Counted from the stretch's first letter, positions 39,521 through 61,432 are shown. The stretch is DNA of 64,000 nucleotides from Myoxocephalus aenaeus (GCA_038501785.1 JBAMJR010000073.1:1992001-2056000); one strand, 5' to 3'. Made by a program: numbers and translations. Notes: generated by a model from the sequence alone, not told the origin.

Positions 39521-39703
39521 CACTCAAGATGCCTCTTTTTTGCGTAATTTGTCCTGCACACTGTGCCCTTCCGGCGTGTTGAGGGCTGCTGAGAGCCTAT
39601 AGCGAGAGGCTGGCCGGCTACGCGATGCTGCCTGACCCTGCTGTGTTGTCATAGCGTTGTCCGATTGTTTGGATTGAGGAAAGGCTCCCATCAACCCAAA
39701 TCA

Positions 39704-39794
39704 ATGAGGATTCTGAGGCCATTCCTTCAGAAAGGAGCGCATATGCTGCAGTGTTTCTGTGGACAACGCTCGAAGTCGACCACTATCACCAACG
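39704..39794 (+). CDS. fgf12: Candidate 1B-type alternative first exon of fgf12 (FGF14-1B-like)
   Basis: The ATG opens 30 codons (MRILRPFLQKGAHMLQCFCG, then QRSKSTTITN) plus one G before the donor GTGAGA. Splicing to exon 2 gives ...TTITN-EPQLKG in frame. The segment matches, from memory, the end of human FGF14-1B around PKSM...KGTHMLQCLCGK: here PKSM, KG, HMLQC and CG align with the same spacing. The open frame continues 5' of the ATG to 39593 with no ATG; its LLCCHSVVRLFGLRKG also looks like the FGF14-1B upstream part, so the ancestral exon may have been longer. It has Cys residues suitable for palmitoylation and lacks the basic, nuclear-localising character of 1A. The match to a paralogue's exon makes chance unlikely. 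Confidence 0.68.
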
Positions 39795-41128
39795 GTGAGA
39801 GACAAACGTATAGCCACCGTAGCTTTTGCAGCTACCTTTCGCTTTGCATGCTTTCTCTCTTGAGTGATGAAACAAAGGGGGGGGGGGGGGGGGGGTTAGA
39901 GAGAGGGTGGGGGAGCGGTTTCATTGGCCACCCGAGTGTGTGAGTTACATCTTTCGAGTCTGCAGTGTGGAGAGAGAGCCTCTCCTTGTGCTCCTCGCAT
40001 CCGTCCCGGGTTGTTGTGTGCGGGTATCGCTGCTGGCTCTCAGGATCCATCCAGCCGCACTCCTCCAGAGAGAGAAAGAGAGGTGGGGGGATACTTTACC
40101 AGACCGAGCTCTATTTGCAGACCAGCGTGTTCCAGGGCTGCATCTAAAGCAGGCCAACAAATAGACAATGGAGGGGATCAAGTCGTTAAAAAACAACAAC
40201 TTCAAGGGCCTAGAGAGGCGGCTTTGTTTTTTCGGGCCCCAAAACAAGCAGCACAGTTCAGCACCACGGATAGCGCCACGACAGAAGTACCCCAGGTGCA
40301 GGGGGCTCTCATATGACGAGACAGTTAGATATGAAGTTAAAACTACCCAACTGCCTCTACTTCCAGACTTTCACTACTTCATGGTGTTGCATAGTTTCAG
40401 ATGAGCTGCATTTACCCTCACCTTGGGAAATCAAACAACATACACTCAATAACACACACACAACCACAACTCAACAGTCTTTGGCAAAATGCCTAATATG
40501 CCTGCCACGTCCTCTATTCATGTCTCCACAATTCACTGCAATGCTGCTGTTGTTCACATAACACAGCTACACCCTCAAAGTCATAAAATAAAAAATAAAA
40601 ACATCCTTCAGTATTTAAAAAAGCGAGACAAAAGGCTGTTTTACCGGGAGACAAATGCAACACCTTCTCCCGCCTCCTCCTGTCACGTGCGGTTTGTCCC
40701 TCCATAGTTTCAGCTTGGAGCAGCGCTCATATCCAGGGCAGACAATTAGAAACTCCATTAAGCACAGTTGATTCCTCTGAGGAAGTTGGACCAAAAGCAG
40801 CGGGCACACTGGGATCCGCTGGGCTCAGTTATGAAGCACCATCGGTCCTTATCCTGCATATCGGCTCACCGTTAGATGAACCTCATGACCTCAATCAAAG
40901 CGTTATGAGTCAGCTCACAGGTGGATGCTCATTTAAGGCTTGTTTGACATGAAGGTTTGAAGTTTGTTCTCTGTTTTTCAACCTGCCGATTCATCAACAA
41001 GTTTCATCTTTTTCTATTTGATTCTCGTTTTTTGTTTAACTTTCTTTTTTTCTTCTTCTTTTTTTTTCAAGGACTCCTAAAGAGGAGTCCAGCTGTGTCT
41101 CCGCTGCACATCCCAAACTGTAACACGT

Positions 41129-41180
41129 TTTCTTCTTCTTCTTCTTCTTCTTCTTCTTCTTCTTCTTCTTCTTCTTCTTC
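41129..41180. repeat. (TTC)n microsatellite
   Basis: About 17 pure TTC units, i.e. GAA on the other strand. Confidence 0.97.
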
Positions 41181-42286
41181 AAAATAGAGCCACAATATGA
41201 TGACAGCATGCTTTGTGGATTTGTAAACGGTGCTCGCGGAGGATTGAACTTGTCTGTCTATTATACGTCTGTTAGTTATAGATCGTTGACTCATCAGACA
41301 AAGAGGAATGACACATTCAACTTAACCTCGGCTGGTAATCCGATTGCATCACTTGCTGAAAGATCATGTAAAAGCAGGAAGAGCGGGAAATGTTTCGCTC
41401 TCCAGGCACTGTGCCAAAATCCCCAGGCGAAAGATGTTTCTGAGCAGGCTTAAATGTTTGCACCTGCTTTCCTTTGTAGTGTCAAATCTGCACCTGGCTT
41501 CTCTTGTGTTAACATTAAATACAGTAGTCAGGGTGTTGGGATTGCAGGAGGCTTGTGTGGTGGGTGGAATGGAAACAAAAACCTTCTCCTCACTTCCAAG
41601 TGAGTGCTAATACGTATTTATTGTCCGTTTGTCAGTTTTCATGCGACTGCTCAGATCAATAGAACATCAGGTGTCATTTACATTACTTTGGGAACAGCTG
41701 TTTTCATACAAAGTAATGCGTCTTTTGTAGACTGATGTTTTAGTAGAATCAGACATTCTTGCATTTTGGTCAAGCTCAATTTGTGTTGATTGAATTTGTT
41801 GTAATAGTGTTAATTAGCAGTTAGTTGTCATCTCTGCTTGTCTTTGTCTGGTGTTGTGGCTTTATGCTCACGAGCAGGAACAACAGCAATATTAGTTACT
41901 GATATAGTTTTAATGTAGCATGTATATATATATATTTTTTAATTGATCTTTACGAATCTTGGCCTCACATTTCACTGCACCCACTTTTGTTGTAAATGAA
42001 AATCATGTGACAGTATATACCTACACACTTATGCTCAAGCAGCAAGCTGTGGTTTGTGTTGGTGTAAGTGTGCTGCAGAGCCTTGTGAGCCCCGGTATCA
42101 CACACACACTCGTTCTCTCACAGCTCTCCTCTCTGCCTCCTGGAGACTTGGCAAGACAGTTTAGCTGGCATTACAAGATGAAAACTAGCTCCAGCTATTG
42201 TGAGTCAACATATCTGTGAGGCATCTCAAGGACACGCTGGAGTGACGATCTGGAGAGAATGGATACCACCGTGGGTCGGTGTCGGC

Positions 42287-42287
<1 letters not shown>

Positions 42288-42337
<50 letters not shown>

Positions 42338-42373
42338 TCTCTCTCTTTCTCTCTCTTTCTCTCTCTCTCTCTC
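42288..42373. repeat. (CT)n microsatellite
   Basis: Pure CT, then CT with regular TTT interruptions. Confidence 0.96.
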
Positions 42374-43234
42374 CACATGTGGTTCATTCTTTTTCCACAA
42401 GGTGGCAGCAGGTATAAAGAAATGACTGAACAAAATGGCACTCCAGTGGTGGCACCTGAACAAGGGCCAAAGGGGATGCTGGGGCTTTTTGCATTTCAGT
42501 TTCAGACATATTTAGTGCAGTGTATGCAACATGGTTCCTTATGATAAAATCCAAGAACCAGCACAGTCTGATCAAATGAAAACCCAAATTGTATACACAA
42601 CATGTCTGCATCCTTTTCACTCATGTTCAGAATTTGATTTCAATAAATGCTAATGACTTAGTCTGTAGTAGCACACTGACATGTTGACATCACGCTGTTT
42701 GTATAACTTAACTAGCGAAAACCTTTATGGAGTCAAATTATTTTAATTGACAATTCAAATGATTGCAATAGTCTGCAGGGCATATGTGTTATTGCCCGTG
42801 GACATATCTCAGCTGGAGTGTAGTGGACATCAATTGTCTCTGGTCGAGGAAGGAAGCCTAGCAGATCCTCATTAAGGAATACTTTATCTTTTCCTGACAA
42901 AGATGTATGCCCCATGTCTCTACAGCGCTGCACACACAAAGTCTCTCCCATTTATGAGAAAGCTCACGATATACAACACACCACCAGCTGGGTTTTTCTT
43001 CTAAGGAATGTATAGCACGCTGATACCCGTTAGAATGATGAATGATGTATCGCAGTTCTTATTGCTATTTCTTTATGCTGCAGTGGCATATTCATTTTTA
43101 CTATATGCACTGGCAACTGAATAGGAATGCAGAATGCAGGTTTTGATTGAGACTCATACACTTCTCTTTTGCCATTTGTATTCCGTCTGCCTGTCTTTCT
43201 CTGAGAAAAGATTGCAGTTTACCTTTCTCTCTCT

Positions 43235-43355
<121 letters not shown>

Positions 43356-43614
43356 AGGAACATGCAAAGGACCAGTGCTTCACATTCAACACTTTCATCC
43401 ATTATATCCAAATCTTACGTAAGGGGCGGGCAGGGCAGACAGTGGTAGTCAAAAGAAAATTGTCTCTCCCTCGATCTCTCTGAGGGTTCAGTTTGGAAGA
43501 GAGGATGTTAAACCCAGTTCTAGAAAAAGCCTCTAAATGTTTCATGCAGTTTCATCACAGGGAGAAGAGAGGTTTGCTCTGCTGCTGAATACTCACGTGT
43601 TCTTCCTCCCCCAG

Positions 43615-43624
43615 TGTGTGTGTA

Positions 43625-43679
<55 letters not shown>
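43615..43679. repeat. (GT)n microsatellite with adjacent short hairpin
   Basis: About 30 GT units; TTGGATGAGCT-CCCC-AGCTCATCCAA follows at 43679-43704. Confidence 0.95.
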
Positions 43680-43680
<1 letters not shown>

Positions 43681-44614
43681 GGATGAGCTCCCCAGCTCAT
43701 CCAATGATAGACATGAAACCAGAAGCACGCTCACATGCACACAGACATATTTGCAGGACATTTTTGGAGACTTTGCATTGATTTACATAATTTATTATTC
43801 CAATGCAGACGGAAGCATTTAACAAATTTAACAAACACAGTGAAAACAATCGGTTGGTTTGCATTTGTCTTCAACAACTGTAAAACAAACAAAAACACAC
43901 ACAAGCATAACACAGTACGCTCCCTCTCTCCTGACATAGTGTTCAGGGGCTGGTTTATGATAAGGACTATATTATGCCATTGTTGAACATGTTATTTGTA
44001 ATATTTTGGGGTCACCCATGTCATTTCCATGAACCACAAATCATATCCATATATGTGTTGTGTCACTGTCTGGCTCTTCAATGTACCATTTCTGTTGGGG
44101 GTTTCATATTCATACCGTGCTGAAACCTGTTGAAGTTAATCCTTTTATCCACGCTTAAGATGTTCCTAATGGCATGTGTGGCCACAGGGTTTGAGAAAAT
44201 AACACGAGTGCTCATATCCCCTGAGTTTATAAACTATGAGATTAGTAGCCCTGCTTAAGATATAACTGTTTATGCCCACTGCATTCATTACAGTTTCACG
44301 TAACCTCCTCGTTACCCCATTTAAAAACTTCAGATTCAAAACTTCAGATTTTTTATTGTAATTCAACGTGACGATTGTGAGATCACCCGCCCCCTTTTAG
44401 ATGAGCACATGCCCCCAAATGACTAAACAGCCTGCGCTCCTACCCCTGCATAAACACCTATTCAGCATTTCGCCTTCCCCTTTTTTTATATATATATATT
44501 TTATATTCACACACAACTTTTATTTCACAGAGATCATCGATCTTTCCCCTGTACAACCCTCGGATCATTCCTAATACGAACCTCAATCACGTATGATTGC
44601 GTTAAAAGAGTTGA

Positions 44615-44648
44615 AGAGAGAGAGAGAGAGAGAGAGAGAGCGCGAGAG

Positions 44649-44714
<66 letters not shown>

Positions 44715-44730
44715 CGAGAGAGAGAGAGAG
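44615..44730. repeat. (GA)n microsatellite
   Basis: More than 50 GA units with scattered GC interruptions. Confidence 0.96.
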
Positions 44731-45104
44731 GAGCTGGCCGTGACCGTCCACTCTCGCTGTAGGCGAATGTAACACACCGACAGCAATCGGGACGCACTAC
44801 TTTTCTCTGGTTACTTCATTATTCGTGCGCTGCAAAAAAACAACAACAAAAAAAAAAACACTCCGACGTGTGTTCGCCTCAACTAATTGTTGCAGGCTTA
44901 AATTACATCTCTGCAGCATCCGTGCACCGCAGCACCCCCTCCCCTCCCCCTCCCTCCCTCCGCCGCCACACTGCATTCCGAGGTGCCATCGACAGAACCG
45001 GGGACGCGGGCTCAACACATCTCGGTTCCCGCACCGTCCCCCTGGACCGCCAGCGAACGGTCCCCTTCATTGATGTGCTTGGAGTAATGGATTAAGGGGG
45101 AGAG

Positions 45105-45216
45105 GAAGAAGAAGAAGAAGAAGAAGAAGAAGAAGAAGAAGAAGAAGAAGAAGAAGAAGAAGAAGAAGAAGAAGAAGAAGAAGAAGAAGAAGAAGAAGAA
45201 GAAGAAGAAGAAGAAG
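45105..45216. repeat. (GAA)n tract 0.5 kb upstream of the fgf12 1A start codon
   Basis: About 37 pure GAA units, ending in GAAAGAAAAAAG. It lies either in the intron of a 1B transcript or in the 1A promoter/5' leader. Confidence 0.97.
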
Positions 45217-45742
45217 GAAAGAAAAAAGAAAAAAAAGTTCGGATCATTTCTCGTGCGTGGATTTAGGTTAATGCAAATGATCAAAAGGCGTCGGGGAGCC
45301 CGAGGAGGAGAGAGGCTGCTGTGCGGATGAGGAGTACGGAGCCGGACGCGGCGCTCTTCACCTGGAATACCTGAAGCTCTTCCCAGGACACGCAGCCGCA
45401 TCAACTTAACTACTCTGTTGCATGTTTTCACGGCTGACATGTCGGCCCCTAGCCCGTAGATTGTTTTTTATCCGATCGGTCGCAGTTGATTGGAAGCCCT
45501 GAGTGAATAAGTCGTTGTCCTGTCCCCTCATGAGGCTGCATGCCGTCTGAAGCGCGTTGATGCCCGGGACTCGGAGGATTAGGATGACATTTGGTTGAAA
45601 CGCTCGTGGACGCGAAGCACAGAATCAACGCTCTCGTTTTGTGTGTGTGTGTGTGTTTTTTTTTTTTTTTGCGCCAAGAAGCTGCACCAAGATCCGACCG
45701 CTGCCGAACTAGACACTCGGTTGTCAGACTCGGTTCGGGGAG

Positions 45743-54376
<8,634 letters not shown>

Positions 54377-55132
54377 GTAAGATACGGCCCCTTGCTCCAG
54401 TCCTGTCGTCAGGTTGTGCATGTGCGTTTGTTCATTTACACGTGTTGTGTTTTGTTCAGTTTGTTGTCTCTCTTAATATCCCACTGCAGAAAAGACTCTT
54501 CTAAGCCCTTTCATCTCTGCTCTGTTCGAGAGCTCTTCAGATGTGCCTTTGTGTTGCTGTGCAGTGCTTATCCCCCCCCCCACCTTTTTTCATTGTTGAA
54601 GCCGCACCGCGCATGTTTTACATTTAATTTTACATCAAGTTCAGTGCTCAGACCTTTTTGAAATGGCCTCTTTTTATTTTACCGGCTACTAGTGGAGGCT
54701 CGTTATGTAGCAGCTGTAAACCGAAAATTCCACTGAATTTCATTGTGCTTTTGATGCTGATGGTGTTGCTTTGTTTAACTTTGTCATCCTGAGTCTGAAT
54801 CATAAAAAGAGATACACGGCAAAAAATGTCCTTTTTAGATGTTTTTTCACTTGTTCCATGTCTTTGTTATATGAGCCAAATATACTGCATGATTACATAA
54901 GTCCTACACTTGCAGTGAAAAATATTCAAATTATTTCACCGCATTTTTCTATAATTGCAAGCCTAAGTGGGGGAGTAATATCATGAAAACAGATATTGTA
55001 TCTGCAGTGTAAAATATGAGGAGCATATAGGCTGGTGTGGACCCAGTCACAGAAAACATTAAGTCATGGCTAATGCATTGAGGATGAGGAGATGCTTCTG
55101 GAGCACGTTTTTGGAAATGAGCTGCAGTGGAA

Positions 55133-55136
<4 letters not shown>

Positions 55137-55225
<89 letters not shown>
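55137..55225. repeat. (GT)n microsatellite
   Basis: More than 40 GT units with one T interruption. Confidence 0.97.
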
Positions 55226-55227
<2 letters not shown>

Positions 55228-57394
55228 AGAAATGGGGTGCAGGCATAGGCAGAGCTCTAGAGACAGGAAGCTATCCCTGGTTGGCATGGTTATATAAGTC
55301 TCATGGTGCTACAAAGACAGAAGAGGATGGGAGGGCTGCGTTACCCACAAACCTCGGCTGAGGGACATTGTGGCGGACATCTGATCACCAGACAGCTATG
55401 ACAAATGTCTGGCAAAGAGCTGGAATTCACAAACTGCCCGTCACACATTTTCTTTCTCAAAGTACTCGTAAAATCCGTGAAGGACAGAGTGACAGAGAGT
55501 ATACTGTATCTGCCACTTTACTGCGAGAGAGGTCGGAGAACATTTTGAGGCAGACATCAACATTTCTTTTTTAAAAGTCAAATCAATTCAGCGCCATCAT
55601 TTCAGTAGAGCAAGCATTCTCGCTCAGTATGACTCTCGAAAGTTCAGAGAAGGACGTACGATACATGCGCAGGCTGTTATGACTCACCCAGGTAGACGGA
55701 TTCATTCATAACTACATGCTCATAAACAAGTGCACAATTCACAGCCTTACAATGAGGCTTATAATAACCCTCCACCCACCTATCTACGTCAAACTAAAGT
55801 CTTTCAATTTATTAAATAGACCACAAGTTGGAGTTGCTGCATGACCTCCCACACACACTTCCTTGGTGAAATCATCATTTGTGTCATAATAATAATTCAT
55901 TAAAAGTGATTCAGGACTTTTTTAAATCATCATTTTTAACGGCGGAGGAACACATTTTTTACGTTTCTATCCAAGAGGATGTTGGTCAGAAGGCAAAACG
56001 TGTTTGCAGCAAGAGCTGAAAGTCCATTGTAATCAAAGTCACGCAGTGAACGAGCTCTCTGGCCATATGGAGGAAGTCCGGCTCCTCAGATGTGAAGCAT
56101 GGACAATTGCCCCGAACACGGGTGGGCTAGATCACAGGAAGACTCATAAGCCTCGAGGAGCCACAGAGAGCTCATAAAGGGAACCCATTAGCATGCAAAG
56201 CTCAAATAGCCTCTGTTTCTCTCTCCAACTCCCTTTATTTACCCGTTTAATTTACCAACACAGATTATGTTTGTGATAGACACGGAACTGCAAGAGGACT
56301 GTAAAGGAGAACATTTTTGTTCTTCACTTTTATGAGAGCTCTCATGATGCCATTGCCGCTATAAAACAAATCCTTTACTTTCATCGTCTTATTACTTACA
56401 CTTTTACTTTGACTGTTATTTGTCCAGATCTTTATATTTTCTCTCCTGCATCTACCTCGCTTATTCGCTATCATCTCTCTTCTTCAACGTCTCCATTTCA
56501 CTCCTTTGCCTCTCCAAACCGCAAGGTTTCTCACCGCTTGTTTTGTTGTCTTATTTCGTCTGCCTAACATCTGAGAACCGCGATGCACCACTCTCTTTCT
56601 TGATTATCCCCAGGGAGATAATTACTCAGGGATATCCTTCCACCCCTCAAACACTCCCTTGTTTTTCTTTTTCTCGCCCTGCTGCTTTGTCTTATTAGGG
56701 GGGGAAATGCGACGAGCTTCGTCTTCAATAGGAGATGATTCTGAGCAGTTGTTGTGTTGCACCTTTGGGGAGCCTTTCTCTCCGTCTTTCATCTAGGGGT
56801 CAGGTATCTAGCTGAATCTTACGCTTCATCAATTAAGTGGCAACTTACATGCTGGTTGCTGGTTGGCTTTTCTTGCCGGGAGTGCAGAGCTCACTGTCGA
56901 GGCTGTTGCAGATTGGAAGCTGATATAGCAACGGGTGATAATGCTTGTGTGGAGTGTTTAGCGATGAAGTGCGCGGGGGCTGAGCATCTACAATGAAGAG
57001 CTCCCTTCCATTATTTATAACACTTCTCGATATGACCTAGTTTACTGCACAGTAGTAACCACTGTTCTCTGTGCACACACAGGTATATCTGTCCATAGCT
57101 GCACGCACAGCGGCCTCTGAACTGTTCAATCGGCTACTCATTTTACTGCTTCTTATTACTACAAAATAATGTGTCGCGGTAAAACCTTCACTTAAGGCTC
57201 TGAGGGGACGACTGCGAGAGAGTTGGCGTGGAAGGTCATGGAGTGATTTCAGATGTTGTTCGGGTGACAAATGGCTGTTTTGTGAGTAGTCCCTCCCCTT
57301 CAACGTCTTGATCTTTTCTGTCTCGAACAAAAATGGTGAAGTTAGGACCGTCGAATTAAAACTTGAGTGAAGTCTGTGTGAGATTTGAGTTCCT

Positions 57395-57760
57395 GGGTGC
57401 ATTAGGGCTGCAACTAATGATAGTTTATTCCGAAGACTATTTTGTTTCCACTTTGTTGCTTACTTATTTAGTCTATTAACTGGCAGCTTGATAGGGCTGT
57501 TCCCTCTAAGTCAATTAGTTGACTAATTGGCCTAAAGATTTCTTTAGTAGATTAGTCGTTTATTATGCTGAATGTCTTATTTCCAAAAAACGTCTCTTCT
57601 CTGGTAAAGACTTAAAGTGGTGCTTTTCTGTGATTCTGCGTGGAGAAACTCAGTTTTACAGATCTGTCAATTAAATCAACGAGTTGATTAGTCGACAAAA
57701 GTGAAAGTCGAATAATAATTTCTTTGGTCAAGGACAACTAATTGATGATCAAAATGTTCT
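57395..57760. mobile_element. hAT-like MITE fragments
   Basis: TTAGGGCTGCAACTAATGAT at about 57401 and a second TAGGGCTGTTCC start near 57491, followed by AATTAGTTGACTAATTGG, are typical ends of common fish hAT-derived MITEs. Two partly overlapping copies appear likely. Confidence 0.6.
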
Positions 57761-58404
57761 GTCAATTTACTGCTTTAGCTTTCGTGCACATGCACATAAT
57801 ACAATTGCTTGTTTGTGATGATGGTGCTAATGACGGTGCTCCCGAGGTGAAGGGAGGCAAAAAAGTAAAGTAAGTAAAGAGCATCAGGAAATTAGACATC
57901 AATCATCAATGTTCGGGGAAGGACAGAACAGAACCTTCAGTGACAGTGATTGACTTTCAGACTACGACATACAAAATGCTAAACAAGTGTGGGGGGGGGG
58001 GGGGGGGGGGTAGTAGAATAAACAAGTGAGAAACACTGTTTTTCAGTTTAAGTAACGTCTAGACAATCCCCGACCTGAATCTCTCTCCCAGAATAATGAT
58101 GAGCTCCCCGGGAGTTTCATGGCAGGCCACATCTCTCTGATACACCAGTGGCTCAGCCCCCCCGCCCCCATATCCTCTGCTTATTCCAAAGTCAAATGGA
58201 TGCCTTTCGGCAGCAGCAGGTCTCCTTAATGTAGAGCCGGAGAGCTGCCTCTCTCCTCAGATGGAGCCAGTGTCTAATTTGGATTCAGGATGCGATAGCT
58301 GAAGTAAAGGATCCTTCCAATCCTTAATATTGGAGCATAGCTGAACCATCTATGCTATAAAGAAATACATCATTCAATAATCATAATATTAAATATAGTA
58401 CTGC

Positions 58405-58734
58405 CCCAGCCAGCATGTCCATGTGGGGCCCATAAGGTTTAAATTTGGGCTGCCGATAAGGGTCCCAAGTGGGTTTGTCCGCAGTTTCCACGGTGGCCTC
58501 ACCTGTGTTTGCCCAGTATGGGCAAACACAGGTGAGGCCAATTTGTAGCCAATTTGGGTCCCACTTAAAGCCCAGTCAGATCCCTCTTAAAATCGGTGAA
58601 TAAACCGGTGAATGAACCCAGTATGGGCAAACACAGGTGAGGCCACCGTGGAAACTGCGGACAAACCCACTTGGGACCCTTATCGGCAGCCCAAATTTAA
58701 ACCTTATGGGCCCCACATGGACATGCTGGCTGGG
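58405..58734. mobile_element. Fold-back element with perfect 111-bp inverted repeats
   Basis: The left arm (58405-58515) begins CCCAGCCAGCATGTCCATGT and is exactly the reverse complement of 58624-58734, with a 108-bp spacer. The spacer repeats part of the arm, so a second 22-bp-arm hairpin forms at 58494-58540. No coding capacity. Confidence 0.92.
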
Positions 58735-60289
58735 ATGATGTCAAATAAATCATAAGCAAGAAATAATATAGTTAAATAAAGGTGAGCCCTTTTAATCAAA
58801 ACCATGCATATTTGAGTGGAAGAGGTTTAACCGCTTTATTATTTACAAACTGAAAAATCCAATAATCCAGTACCTCCAAACCCACCATGAATATAATTAG
58901 GATTCAAAACTGTTCATTAAGATCCAGATGATGTATTGTTTGCAAACTGCCAATCCATTTTCTCTCTTTACCCGGACGTTGAGTTCTAGTCCATTTGTTG
59001 TCACCCTCCAGTCCCACATAATACATGATATATGACTGTAGATTTGCTGCCTTTTAGATGGTTCTTATGTTGATACATTGTAGTTTGTAAGCTACCAGTT
59101 TCACCTGTGTAGATTGTTTTAACAAGCGGTACACTGAATGTCTAATATTATTTGTAATTATCGAAGTACACTCTCCCGACAAACCGCTGAGGTTATCGAT
59201 CCACCGATCCATACAAATAGGGAATGGTGGTGAATGTTCCTCCGGCCTTGTTATGGTTGCAAAGAAGCAAGGCTAGCGTCTTTAGCACAGAGGCTGCTCC
59301 AAGCCCAGAACAGCTTTTGACTCTTTAAACAGATGATGAGAGCCACTCGCTGTGCTATCAATAAACCATTCAACATTTAGGCAACTTCTAGTCGGTATTA
59401 ATAATATAGTTTATCCTAAATGTTCTACTGAAGCTGATTTCTAAATCTGCACGGTAAAGTAAGACCAACCTTTGGCCTCGCATTTTATTACTTGATAAAA
59501 GTAATTTTGTATAAAAACACCACACACAGTTTTTATTAACATATAATATGTAAGAAGAGCTCACACAGTGTTTTTGTCAATAGTTTTTTTTGATAGTGTA
59601 GATATTTATTTCTCAACACAGTTCTTGCACTTTTATTTTAAATATTCAATTTGAAAACCTATTCCACTTTATTCAAGTTTTTTAAAACATTAAAAGGAGT
59701 AAATAGGAGACACCTATTTATATGTGAAGCATACTTAACCTACTGTTTCAATATTTATTTATTTTTTACGTCCATTCTCATTTGCAATGCAGGACAGGGG
59801 TGAACATTAGTGGGGGCAAAGACCCCCCTCTGTTCATAATCTCAATCTGTGCAGGCAAAACTAAATGCCCTTGCCCTTGAATGTTATCACCAGAGTGTAA
59901 GAGGACAGCTTTTCACGACTGATTTGTCATGTTTTGTGAACAAAGTTTTCAGATTTTGAATTTAAGTACATTTTCAATATACATGAATACAATCATAATT
60001 AGAACCATATAGCATCAAACATAAATAGAATAGTACAATTTGTCAAATAACAAACTTTTTGGGGGACTCACTCAAACGACCTGGGACTCACTACATTGAT
60101 AACCTATCAACATCATAAATTATCATCTAAATATACTAGTACCAAAAGAAAAAAAGCATCATTATGCAGAATGGCTCATTAGGGATCAGTAAATATGGTT
60201 AAATCTTATCTTCATCCACAATAATGTATCATCTTTTATTTGTTGATTATATTTTGTGTTATTAATATGAATCTGCAAAGTAACACGTA

Positions 60290-60465
60290 TTCAAAGGTAA
60301 CAAATGTGGTGGAGTAAGAAGTAAATGCCTTCTTCATCCTCTGAACTGAGGTGGAGTCAAAGTATAACGTACCATAAAATGGGAATACACAAGTACAAGT
60401 ACCTCAAAAATTTAATTTATTTAAAGTACTTGAGGTAGTGTACTTAGTTACTTTCCATCACTTAC
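60290..60465. mobile_element. MITE-like relic related to the element at 28.4-28.9 kb
   Basis: The minus strand reads GTGATGGAAAGTAACTAAGT followed by CAAGTACTTTAAAT and ACTCCACCACATTTG, the pattern of the same common fish repeat class. Confidence 0.55.
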
Positions 60466-60684
60466 TTACATCACCCACATATTTGTGTAAGAGAGCACGA
60501 GATGCAAACAAAGTGCGGACCTGCTCATCAAATCATTGCCCCTGGTTTCACTGGTGGTAAAAACTAATTTAAACAAGGAGGAGTTGCTATAATTAAGTCT
60601 TTGGTAAAAAAAAAAAAATGAAATTGTTGTGTGCTGAAACTGGTAAAACATGTATATTCTGTTCCCAGCTTTATAGTGTTTGAT

Positions 60685-60845
60685 CACTGTGTTTATTTAT
60701 CTTCAGCTCCCTCATGTTAGCGTCAGCAGTCTCACAAGTCCATCACCTCTCTCCTTCAGATCACCACTGTGTTTATTTATCTTCAGCTCCCTCATGTTAG
60801 CGTCAGCAGTCTCACAAGTCCATCACCTCTCTCCTTCAGATCACC
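60685..60845. repeat. 80-bp tandem duplication
   Basis: The segment from CACTGTGTTTATTTATCTTC to CCTTCAGATCAC occurs twice head to tail with an exact 80-bp offset and no mismatch that I can see. Confidence 0.95.
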
Positions 60846-61369
60846 ACAGAATATAAATAAGCGTCCTTGTAAATAGTTTATCATTAATGAGCACAGCCTG
60901 TTAGTGCTGACATGGGAGACAGCTTCTTAAAAAAGTTCCTTGTTTTGCTGCGGTAACAAACTTTGGTTGATTGTGTTTTCTTGGCAGAGGGAGCGAACAC
61001 GCTTTGCGTCGCGTATGTGTGCGCATGCCGCCGTTCGCCAGTGTGTATATCTGTGCATTTCCTTACCTCTGTGGTTCACACGTGTCCATTAAGAAGATCC
61101 CATTAATCAGGAGAGACTCAGGCCTCGTCTCTTCACCTCGTAATTCCACTCCGTCATCCACAAACATGGTGCTCTGTCAAAGACTTCAAAGTCACTTACA
61201 TTCCACCCCTATCATTGCCTCGCCACAGCCGGGGTGCTTTCTAAACTGCTCCTCGCCTTTTCCCGGACAGTAACAGAGTGTTGTCCTTGTGGATAAATTT
61301 GTAGGAGATTCTACGTGTGTCAGCAAAGCGAAAGTGGCTGATTGTGAAGGGTAGGATTCTGGAGCGCAC

Positions 61370-61370
<1 letters not shown>

Positions 61371-61432
<62 letters not shown>
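61371..61432. repeat. (GT)n microsatellite
   Basis: About 30 GT units. Confidence 0.97.

Noticed and set aside
45012..45440. 142-codon minus frame with a long poly-Phe block
   Set aside because: Translation of the GAA/TTC microsatellite.
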